A DNA stretch of 12,309 bases, taken from NCBI GenBank assembly GCA_022402505.1, contig JAKRSE010000281.1, positions 1 through 12,309 on the forward strand, written 5' to 3'. This DNA is from Fimbriimonadaceae bacterium. GTDB taxonomy: Bacteria > Armatimonadota > Fimbriimonadia > Fimbriimonadales > Fimbriimonadaceae. A model generated the notes under the pieces. That model did no database searches. It was not told the origin of the DNA and was given only the letters and a program-made list of their open reading frames with translations. This document shows positions 6,497-12,309 of the stretch, in pieces. Position numbers and translations under genes: made by a program. The stretch's first letter is position 1. Each line of letters opens with the position of its first letter.

Positions 6497-6508
6497 TATT
6501 CCCTGATC

Positions 6509-6925
6509 TCATGCCCTGAGCCCGGCCAGCATCCGATCCCAGGCCTCTTCCGTCGCCGGACCGATCATGGCGAGATCGCTGGCGGGGGACCAGGCGAGGG
6601 CTCGGGCGGGGGATTCCTCGGCGAGCAGGGCCGCCCAGGAGGGATCGGTCCAGAGTCGGAAGCCGGAGGCGAGGCTGGGTGGGGCGGCCGCACGGAACTC
6701 CGCGAACTCGGCCTCCGAGGCCCCGACCAGCCCCTGAACCACCGGCGCGACCCCCTCTCCGACCGCCAGCTTCCGCCAGAGCTCCTGCTCCAGCACCGAC
6801 TCCGCCCCCCGGCCGACCAGAACCAGGCCCGACTCCGGCATCCCTGCCAGCGGCAGAAGCCCCGCAGGTTCAAGAATCCTGGTTGAGTATCGGTCGCGCC
6901 AGAGCATCTGCCTGCCTTCCATCAT
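6509..6925 (-). CDS. Small protein of unknown function
   Basis: About 138 aa, not recognised. High G+C and codon use match the conserved neighbours on its right, not the ATPase pair on its left. The sequence is Ala/Glu/Leu-rich with no signal peptide or membrane segment. Visible stretches are LEPAGLLPLAGMPESGLVLV, FRLWTDPSWAALLAEESPAR and a C-terminal ALAWSPASDLAMIGPATEEAW, which could be a small alpha/beta fold. ATG codons at 6925, 6922 and 6907 and a TTG at 6931 are possible starts. The one at 6907 has a GGAAGG about seven bases upstream, so the true start could be there. It follows the AIM24-like gene on the same strand by about 80 bp and precedes the ATPase by 12 bp. It is probably a real gene, given the sharp composition and frame agreement, but its function is open. 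Confidence 0.6.
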   Translation of the reverse strand: MMEGRQMLWRDRYSTRILEPAGLLPLAGMPESGLVLVGRGAESVLEQELWRKLAVGEGVAPVVQGLVGASEAEFAEFRAAAPPSLASGFRLWTDPSWAALLAEESPARALAWSPASDLAMIGPATEEAWDRMLAGLRA

Positions 6926-6975
6926 GTCCAAGAATCGTTCCGGGCCTCAAGACTCCCAGCGGTTCCAGCCTCGCA

Positions 6976-6996
6976 GCAGCCGAGTGAACCCGGCGG
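6976..6996. repeat. Short intergenic repeat, collapsed copy
   Basis: The block GCAGCCGAGTGAAC followed by CCGGCGG also occurs at 9109-9156, where a 27-base block separates the two halves. Both copies lie within 10 bp of the stop codon of a minus-strand gene. The shared GTGAAC units suggest this copy arose by deletion between internal repeats, or that the other expanded. Confidence 0.55.
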
Positions 6997-7005
6997 CCGG
7001 GGGCC

Positions 7006-7617
7006 TCAGCCGACGGTCGATTTCGGCTCTCTGCCGCGAAGCCAATCCGTCTGCAGCACCGCCAGGCCGGGACCCGTCAGTTCCAGCACTCCGGGGCGTC
7101 GCCGGTCGTCGCGGGAGAAGCTCCGGCGCGTGGGCCGCTTGATCTGGCGGATCGAGAGGGAGGAAGAACAGGCTGCCAGCGCCTCGGAGGAGATCAGCCG
7201 AGTCTCGGCCAGGCCCAGCGGCTGGAGAACGAGCCCGCCCGCCCCGGCCAGGATCAGGGTCGAAGCGCCGACCTCGATCCACCGCCTGAAGATTCCTTCG
7301 CTGACCGGAGGAACAACCTCCTTCAGGCCGGCCTCGGCCGAAGCCGCCAGCAGCAGGTCTGGCTTCAGCCGGAGAGGTTCGCCGGACTCAACCGCAAGAA
7401 CGGTCCCGCCGCCGAACCCGGCGGCCAGCAGAGTCGCCGGGCCGGACCGCGCCAGACTGCGGGCCAGCCTGACCCCGGTCGCCTCGGAAAGGAGATTCAG
7501 CCTGCTTTCGATCTCGGCCGTGGGGGTCCACTGCTTCACGGCTCCGTCCCGATGGAAGCACTCTTCGCCGGGCTCCAGTTGAATCTGCAGCCAGGGGCCT
7601 TGAATCTCAAAGGTCAT
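7006..7617 (-). CDS. AIM24-like protein (TIGR00266 type)
   Basis: 203 aa. It resembles the AIM24/TIGR00266 family of beta-rich proteins of poorly known function. The N-terminus is MTFEIQGPWLQIQLEPGEEC, with the family-like 'L-x-PGE' turn. It is followed by two related beta modules: TLLAAGFGGGTVLAVESGEP followed by LRLKPDLLLAAS, and LILAGAGGLVLQPLGLAE followed by LISSEALAACSSSLSIR. The C-terminal PGVLELTGPGLAVLQT matches the family's conserved 'G-GPG-V-LQT' ending. It lacks a signal peptide and is presumably cytoplasmic. It diverges from the MATE gene across a 47-bp gap and is the first gene of a minus-strand run with the small protein downstream. Bacterial AIM24 homologues have no settled role, so I assign none. 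The family call is by eye from these motifs. Confidence 0.7.
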   Translation of the reverse strand: MTFEIQGPWLQIQLEPGEECFHRDGAVKQWTPTAEIESRLNLLSEATGVRLARSLARSGPATLLAAGFGGGTVLAVESGEPLRLKPDLLLAASAEAGLKEVVPPVSEGIFRRWIEVGASTLILAGAGGLVLQPLGLAETRLISSEALAACSSSLSIRQIKRPTRRSFSRDDRRRPGVLELTGPGLAVLQTDWLRGREPKSTVG

Positions 7618-7664
7618 GCCGAACCCGGGCCCCGATCCGGCCGCCCGATAAACTCAACTCTACC
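7618..7664. promoter_or_regulatory. Divergent intergenic region, AIM24-like / MATE
   Basis: Only 47 bp separate the two divergent starts, so promoters for both genes must lie here or inside the genes. On the + strand, GATAAACT at 7646-7653 could serve as a -10 for the MATE gene, placing transcription initiation very near its TTG start. No convincing -35 is seen on either strand, and there is no Shine-Dalgarno site. Confidence 0.3.
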
Positions 7665-9098
7665 TTGCAGGCCGAATCCCGACTCCCCGGCGAGGGGCTC
7701 CGCCGACCCGAGCCGCCCGCCTGGCAGGTCCTCTGGGTTCTCGCCTGGCCCGCGGTTCTGCTGAACCTCCTGCAGACGGCAAACAGCCTCCTGGACGGCT
7801 TCTTCGTCGGCTCGCTCCAGCCGGAGGCCCTGACCGCCCTCGGCGGCGCCTCGCCGCTGATCTTCCTTTTCGGCTCGCTCACCTTCATGCTGGGGACGGC
7901 GGCCACGGCCCTGGTCAGCCGCTTCTTTGGCGCTCAGGATTTCAACCCGATGAAAGAGGCCGCCGAGCGGTCGCTCAGCCTGTCGCTCTACATCGGAGTC
8001 GGACTGACGCTGGCCGCCATGGCGACCGCATGGGGAGCCCCACGCCTGCTCCTCCCGCCCGAAGACGAGACCGCCATCCGCCTGATGTCCGGCTACCTGA
8101 CGATCGTGGCGGCGTCGCTGCCTGCGCTCTGCCTGATTCAGACCCTGGCCGGAGCCCTGCGCGGAATCGGGGACACGCTGAGCCCCATGATCCTGAGCGG
8201 GGCCCAGATCCTGCTCCACATGATCCTCAATTGGATCTTCATCTTTCCCGATCACCGGCTGGGGCCGATCACCCTGCCCGGCCTCAACATGGGGCTCAAC
8301 GGGGCCGCCCTCGCCCTCACCCTCTCCGCGTGGGTGGCGGCGCTGGCCTACGCCGGATTCGCGGCTCGATCTCGCCTGGGAGCCCGTCTCGGCGTTCGCT
8401 GGCCCGGCATCGAATGGGCTCGCCGCATCCTGCGGATCGCCGTTCCGTCGGGCGTGCTGAGCATCGTCCGGGTCACCAGCCTGCTCGCCTTCACCTTCAT
8501 CCTCGCCCGCGTGCCGGACGGATCGGCGGCCGTGGCGGCGATGAGGCTTGGGTTCAGCATCGAAGCCCTCTGCTACATGCCGGCCTTCGGACTCTCGATG
8601 GCGGCGGCGGCCCTGGTCGGCCAGAGCCTGGGGATGCAGGACCCGGATCGCGGCAGCCGCCTGGGATGGCTGGCCGGCCACCACGCCGCTGTCGTCAGCA
8701 CCGTCGTCGCCGTGGCCCTGATGATCTTCGCCGTCCCGATCGCGACCGCCATGGTCCCCAGCCAACCCGACGTGGCCCGGGTCGCCGCCCACTACATGTG
8801 GTTCGTTCTCGCCACCGAGACCTTTTTCGCCTACGCCATGGTGATGCAGGGGGCCATGCAGGGAGCCGGCGACACGGTGACTCCGCTCTGGATCACCCTC
8901 GGCTCCATGTGGCTGGCCCGTGTGCCGATGGCGGCGGTCTTCGCCCTGACCACCCTGGAGATCGGCCCGATCTCGATCCCAGGATTCGGGATGGGGGCGG
9001 ATGGCTGCTGGCTCGCCCTGAGCGTCACCCAGGTCATCTCCGGAGTCTGGGCGATGTGGGCCTTCAAGGCCGGCCGCTGGCGAACGGTCAAGGTCTGA
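7665..9098 (+). CDS. MATE family multidrug/toxin efflux transporter
   Basis: 477 aa, normal for the family. MATE proteins export drugs or toxic compounds in exchange for Na+ or H+ across the inner membrane using 12 helices in two related halves. The first helix carries WPAVLLNLLQTANSLLDGFF, with an Asp (residue 44) placed like the functionally important TM1 Asp of NorM/DinF relatives. It is followed by ALGGASPLIFLF and GTAATALVSRFFGAQD, the typical helix-2 region. The second half repeats the pattern with MRLGFSIEALCYMPAFGLSM, AAAALVGQSLGMQD and MQGAMQGAGDTVTPLW. The only suitable start is TTG at 7665 (MQAESRL); there is no Shine-Dalgarno site. The last helices lead to GRWRTVKV and TGA. It converges on the SulP gene. 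Substrate and coupling ion cannot be read from sequence. Confidence 0.95.
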   Translation: MQAESRLPGEGLRRPEPPAWQVLWVLAWPAVLLNLLQTANSLLDGFFVGSLQPEALTALGGASPLIFLFGSLTFMLGTAATALVSRFFGAQDFNPMKEAAERSLSLSLYIGVGLTLAAMATAWGAPRLLLPPEDETAIRLMSGYLTIVAASLPALCLIQTLAGALRGIGDTLSPMILSGAQILLHMILNWIFIFPDHRLGPITLPGLNMGLNGAALALTLSAWVAALAYAGFAARSRLGARLGVRWPGIEWARRILRIAVPSGVLSIVRVTSLLAFTFILARVPDGSAAVAAMRLGFSIEALCYMPAFGLSMAAAALVGQSLGMQDPDRGSRLGWLAGHHAAVVSTVVAVALMIFAVPIATAMVPSQPDVARVAAHYMWFVLATETFFAYAMVMQGAMQGAGDTVTPLWITLGSMWLARVPMAAVFALTTLEIGPISIPGFGMGADGCWLALSVTQVISGVWAMWAFKAGRWRTVKV

Positions 9099-9108
9099 GG
9101 ACCGCTCG

Positions 9109-9156
9109 GCAGCCGAGTGAACGCGTGAGCCGCAGGCGAACCCGTGAACCCGGCGG
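9109..9156. repeat. GC-rich intergenic repeat, full copy
   Basis: This element lies between the convergent MATE and SulP genes. It contains GTGAACGCG, GTGAGCCGCAGGCGAAC and GTGAACCCGGCGG, three related units, and shares both ends with 6976-6996. It ends exactly at the SulP stop codon. CTCGG/CCGAG around CAG at its left edge forms a small hairpin (9105-9117) that might help end both transcripts; no T-tract follows. A related 12-base AGCCGCAGGCGA also occurs within the coding end of the gene at 10846-12021. Confidence 0.55.
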
Positions 9157-10815
9157 TCAGGCACGCACCGACTGCTGAATCTCACGCGCCCGAGCGATGG
9201 CCGAGGCGAGGTCCGGCTGGATGTTCTCCTCGCCCAGATGCGCGGCCAGGTCGGCCCGATGCAGCAGCGCGCCCGGCTGATCTCGCAGACCGCAGACCAC
9301 CAGGGTCCGACCCGCCGCCCGCAGCCGCTTCGCCAGGTCCTCGAGGGCATGGACGCCCGTCGCATCGATCACCGACGTGTTCCTCAGCCTCAGGAGGACG
9401 ATCGGCGGCAGGCTCGGCAGATCGTCCAGGATCACCGAGAGCTTGTCGGTGGAGCCGAAGAGGAAGGGGCCGTGGATCCGGTAGGCTGCCACACCTTCGG
9501 GAAGCGGATTCTCCTGCAGGCTGTGCCGGCGGCCGTCCTCCACATACCCCTCGGTCACCCGCTCCACGGTCGTCGTCTCCGTGACCCGGCGGATGTAGGT
9601 CAGGGCAGCCAGGATCATCCCCGCCTGCACCGCGACCGTCAGATCGGCGAAGACGGTCAGCAGGAACGTCAGCGCCCACACCAGCCGCTCGGACCAGCCC
9701 AGCTTCAAAATCTGCGGGATTTCCTTCCATTCGCCCATCGTGTAGGCGACGACGAAGAGGGTCGCCGCCAGCACCGCCAGCGGGATGTGCCGAGCGGCGG
9801 GCGCGGCGAAGACGAGGATCGCCAGCAGGGTGAGGCCGTGGATCATCCCGGCCATCGGAGTCTGGGCGCCGGACCGGATGTTCGTCGCGGTTCGAGCGAT
9901 CGCTCCCGTCGCCGGCAGACCGCCGAAGAGGGGCGAGACGATGTTCGCCACTCCCTGCGCCGCCAGCTCCACGTTCGGGTTGTGGCGGTCTCCGGTCATC
10001 CGGTCGGCCACCACCGCCGAGAGGAGCGATTCGATGGCCCCCAGCATCGCCACCGTCACCGCCGGAGCCAGCAGCACCGAGATCAGCTCCGGCCGAAATT
10101 GGGGAATCTGGAGGCTTGGAAGCCCCGAAGGGATCCCCCCGAACCGCGTTCCGATCGTCTCCACCTGGAGGTTCATGAGCAGAGCGGCTCCGGTGCCGAG
10201 GAGCAGGGCGAGAATCGTGCCCGGAACCCTGATCGGACGGATCAGAAGGGCGATGAGAAGGGTGAGGCAGGCGAGGCCGAGCAGGGTCGGGGCCGCCTGC
10301 CAGGTGCCGGCGGCGTCCAACAGGACCGTCATCCGCGGCAGGAACTCGCCCGGAACCTTCTCGACCTGGAGCCCGAAAAAGTCTCGAATCTGGGTGCTCG
10401 CGATGAGCACCGCAATCCCGTTCGTGAAGCCGACCACCACCGGGCGAGGGATGTATTTGACCGCCGAACCCAATCCGGTGACCCCGAGGAGCACCAGCAT
10501 TGCGCCGGCCATCAAGGTGCACATGAAGAGGCCGTCGATGCCGTGCTTCTGCACGATCCCGGCGACGACGACGACGAAGGCTCCCGTCGGACCGCCGATC
10601 TGGGTCATCGAGCCGCCCAGGGCCGAGATCAGAAAGCCCGCGATGGCGGCGCAATAGATGCCCGATTCCGGCGGAACTCCGCTGGAGATGGCGAAGGCCA
10701 TCGCCAGGGGCAGGGCGACCAGACCGACCGTGATCCCGGCGATCAGGTCCCGCCCGAACTTCTCCCACGAATAGCTCCGCAGGGCCGTGACCGAGCGGGG
10801 CACCAGATCAGGCAA
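9157..10815 (-). CDS. SulP/SLC26 anion transporter with STAS domain
   Basis: 552 aa, full length. SulP proteins carry sulfate, bicarbonate, other anions or dicarboxylates across the inner membrane. The transmembrane domain spans about 20-410, opening with GRDLIAGITVGLVALPLAMAFA and PPESGIYCAAIAGFLISALG. The conserved core GGLPATGAIARTATNIRSGA lies at about 298-317, and LFVVAYTMGEWKEIPQ begins a later segment. A cytoplasmic STAS domain occupies about 438-550, with VLLRLRNTSVIDATGVHALE as its central motif (Asp484, Gly487). The substrate is not decidable: no carbonic-anhydrase, sulfate-reduction or other partner gene is present. The start is TTG at 10815; an ATG 22 bases upstream is out of frame and soon meets a stop, so TTG is the best choice. 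It follows the 391-aa gene on the same strand by 30 bp and may be cotranscribed with it. Confidence 0.95.
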   Translation of the reverse strand: MPDLVPRSVTALRSYSWEKFGRDLIAGITVGLVALPLAMAFAISSGVPPESGIYCAAIAGFLISALGGSMTQIGGPTGAFVVVVAGIVQKHGIDGLFMCTLMAGAMLVLLGVTGLGSAVKYIPRPVVVGFTNGIAVLIASTQIRDFFGLQVEKVPGEFLPRMTVLLDAAGTWQAAPTLLGLACLTLLIALLIRPIRVPGTILALLLGTGAALLMNLQVETIGTRFGGIPSGLPSLQIPQFRPELISVLLAPAVTVAMLGAIESLLSAVVADRMTGDRHNPNVELAAQGVANIVSPLFGGLPATGAIARTATNIRSGAQTPMAGMIHGLTLLAILVFAAPAARHIPLAVLAATLFVVAYTMGEWKEIPQILKLGWSERLVWALTFLLTVFADLTVAVQAGMILAALTYIRRVTETTTVERVTEGYVEDGRRHSLQENPLPEGVAAYRIHGPFLFGSTDKLSVILDDLPSLPPIVLLRLRNTSVIDATGVHALEDLAKRLRAAGRTLVVCGLRDQPGALLHRADLAAHLGEENIQPDLASAIARAREIQQSVRA

Positions 10816-10834
10816 ATCCCGCCCGCCCGGAGTC

Positions 10835-10850
10835 CATAACGTTAATTATG
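10835..10850 (-). promoter_or_regulatory. AT-rich inverted repeat before SulP gene
   Basis: On the minus strand CATAA and TTATG flank TTAACG in a 16-base AT-rich island inside very GC-rich DNA. It includes the 8-base palindrome TAACGTTA, and CATAAT could act as a -10 box for the SulP gene, with initiation about 20 bases before its TTG. It overlaps the TAA stop of the upstream gene. No -35 is evident. It may be an operator or simply promoter melting sequence. Confidence 0.35.
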
Positions 10851-12021
10851 GTCGGGAGGGTGCCTCAGCCGCAGGCGAGCCGGCGACCTTCAGCAGAGGG
10901 ATGGCCTCCCAGGCCTTGCGGGCGTCGGATGCGCCTGGGACCCGGTAGGCTTTCCCCTCAAACCGCACAAGGTCGCCGGATTTCGAAGTCTCCATCGGTG
11001 TGCGGCGAGGTTCGCCCTCTTCTCGCTGGAACCAGACCGGCGTCATCACCCAGTCGCGCTCGCCTAAGGCCGAGGCTTCCACAAGCGGCGGCCAGATCGT
11101 CGGTTGCATCGCGTCCGGTGAAAGGGCGGTCAGCCTTCCTCCGGGTTCGCTTCCCCGGCCGATCCGGTACGCGCGGCCATCGACGCCAGGTCGGGTCTCG
11201 ACGACGGCCGTTCCGCGGCTCGGGTCCAGGGCAGCGATCGTCTCGTCTCGCTCATAAGTTGGCGGACGGCCCTCACCCAGGACCTCTGCATGGCAGACCA
11301 ACTGGAGTCGTCCGCCGAGAACCGGATTCCAGCGCTCGTCGAGGGGGGGTACGGGGAGGGAATCCAACTGCCCGTCGCGCCAGAAGCAGGCAGATTCGAC
11401 GGAGAGAATCGACCCTGGGTGTCGGGAAATGGCGAGTCGCAGAGACGCTGCCTCCCACTGCGAGAGATTCCAGCCACGGGCAAGCTTCGGCAGAGCCCAT
11501 TCTGGCTTCTCGGCCAATTCCAGGGCGTTGAGGGGGCTGTTGAAACCGTTCTTGATCCACGGTGCCGATCTCTCGGAGACGGGCGGCGGGACCAGGAGAC
11601 CCGCAGGCCGACAGCCGGCGGTCCATATGAAAATCAGGCCTGTTCCTTGACTTGGAATCCCGGCGAAAGTTCGGGTGAAGGAGAAGACGTAGCTCGGAGG
11701 ATTTGGACCCGGCCTCTGCAAATAGGTGCTGATCTCGAATGCCCAGGCAGAGGCATGGGGATAGGCGGCTTGGATGAGCCGGATCGCTGTCTCCCTTGCT
11801 TCGCCCAAAGTGCAGATCTGCTCGGAGTCGGAGGCGGGAATCTGAAGGCGGATTAGGGAGTTGTAGCCTGGACCGAGCGATTGCACTCGAAAGGCGGCGG
11901 ACGCGCGTCGGGGACCCTGCCCCAGATGAGAGTCGAGGATGCGGGTCGCAACGACTTCCGGGCTGATCGGGTGGCCCGGAGAGCCGAGGGTCGCGAGGGC
12001 GGCGAGGAGGACGGAGTTCAT
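10846..12021 (-). CDS. Uncharacterised, probably exported protein
   Basis: 391 aa, not recognised as a family. MNSVLLAALATLGSPGHP gives a hydrophobic N-terminus like a signal peptide, but it lacks the usual Lys or Arg before the core, so export is only probable. No earlier ATG, GTG or TTG lies in frame nearby. Residues about 75-135 (EARETAIRLIQAAYPHAS, then SYVFSFTRTFAGIPSQGTG) resemble the 'aromatic strand, Arg, Gly-Ile-Pro' pattern of PepSY/YcdB-like exported proteins; this is by eye and weak. Trp-rich segments and several conserved-looking turns follow, with a C-terminal part reading LVRFEGKAYRVPGASDARKA. The Ala-rich end is followed by TAA. No enzymatic motif is seen. It lies upstream of the SulP gene on the same strand, but nothing in the protein links it to anion transport. 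Frame length and codon use support a real gene. Confidence 0.75.
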   Translation of the reverse strand: MNSVLLAALATLGSPGHPISPEVVATRILDSHLGQGPRRASAAFRVQSLGPGYNSLIRLQIPASDSEQICTLGEARETAIRLIQAAYPHASAWAFEISTYLQRPGPNPPSYVFSFTRTFAGIPSQGTGLIFIWTAGCRPAGLLVPPPVSERSAPWIKNGFNSPLNALELAEKPEWALPKLARGWNLSQWEAASLRLAISRHPGSILSVESACFWRDGQLDSLPVPPLDERWNPVLGGRLQLVCHAEVLGEGRPPTYERDETIAALDPSRGTAVVETRPGVDGRAYRIGRGSEPGGRLTALSPDAMQPTIWPPLVEASALGERDWVMTPVWFQREEGEPRRTPMETSKSGDLVRFEGKAYRVPGASDARKAWEAIPLLKVAGSPAAEAPSRP

Positions 12022-12309
12022 CTGATTGCGCGTTTGTCTGAGGATGCTCTGCGGGCCAAAGCCGGTTGATGGCTGGGAAAAAGACCCGTTGCCTTGCGAC
12101 GGTCGCAGCCCCGGTTGGCGAGCCGCGAATCGGCGGCCTCGGCCGCCATCAGCCCATCGACTGGTCCACGTTTCTTCCGCAGCCCACGGCGGCCATCGCG
12201 AGCCATCGTGCGGCGCGCGAGAGTCGGGAAACAGAACCCTCAGCGAAATCCTACATGACTGGATGCCTTCAGTCTTGAGCAGGCAAGAAAAAGATAATGG
12301 TGCCTTAAC
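12022..12309. other. Right-edge region without a convincing gene
   Basis: This 288-bp stretch lies upstream of the 391-aa gene and presumably holds its promoter, though no clear -35/-10 pair is seen on that strand. Open frames here (+ 12066-12278 and - 12206-12018) look like non-coding GC-rich frames, with high Arg and Ala content and no family resemblance. A perfect inverted repeat, GGCGGCC and GGCCGCC around TC, lies at 12132-12147. The last 30 bases are A-rich (AAGAAAAAGATAATGG) and could belong to the next locus. Confidence 0.5.

Noticed and set aside
7614..9365. 583-codon minus-strand open frame across the MATE gene
   Set aside because: It is His/Gly/Arg/Asp-rich with no hydrophobic core, and lies opposite a clear 12-helix MATE transporter. 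It is a typical antisense shadow in GC-rich DNA.
9238..10839. 533-codon plus-strand open frame across the SulP gene
   Set aside because: It is Arg/Gln/His-rich and unstructured, opposite an unmistakable SulP plus STAS protein.
12066..12278. 70-codon plus-strand open frame at the right end
   Set aside because: It has no Shine-Dalgarno site, no family resemblance and a composition like the non-coding frames nearby.
1..12309. tRNA, rRNA or CRISPR array
   Set aside because: No cloverleaf-like, rRNA-like or regularly spaced repeat pattern was seen on reading either strand; the only repeats are those listed.

Overview
This is a GC-rich bacterial window. Most genes run at roughly 65-70% G+C by hand count of sample lines. 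It reads as chromosomal housekeeping and accessory DNA interrupted by a lower-GC segment at about 2945-6500. Sec-type signal peptides, a cytoplasmic-looking M14 peptidase with a DxDxDG loop, DUF433 and AIM24-like proteins, and scarce Shine-Dalgarno sites would fit a Planctomycetota- or Armatimonadota-like organism. That is a low-confidence guess from style, with no rRNA or marker gene to support it.

Left part (1-2947, + strand): the 3' part of an alpha/beta hydrolase, then a small protein joining a UPF0175-like N-terminus to a clear DUF433 domain, then a complete M14-family zinc carboxypeptidase. Middle part (2945-6500): two uncharacterised exported proteins overlap by ATGA behind a candidate promoter with a C8 run in its spacer. 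They are followed by a stray 107-bp copy of the 3' end of the M14 gene. On the opposite strand lies a translationally coupled pair, an ABC-class AAA ATPase and a DUF4276 (TOPRIM-like) protein, which looks like an OLD/PARIS-style anti-phage module. The M14 tail therefore occurs twice, at 2838-2944 and 4653-4759, as direct repeats differing at 3 of 107 positions, with the exported pair between them.

Right part (6509-12309): high GC resumes abruptly. A small unknown protein and an AIM24-like protein lie on the minus strand, directly upstream of the defence pair. A MATE efflux transporter diverges from them. It converges on a SulP/SLC26 anion transporter with a STAS domain, which lies 30 bp downstream of a long uncharacterised, probably exported protein on the same strand. 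A short GC-rich repeat sits just behind the stop codons of two minus-strand genes.

The most noteworthy points are the duplicated gene tail bracketing the exported pair, the compositionally foreign ATPase/DUF4276 pair whose stop lies 7 bp from that repeat, and the possible phase-variable promoter. Together they suggest repeated insertion at one hotspot behind the M14 gene. No integrase or transposase is visible, so the mechanism is inference.
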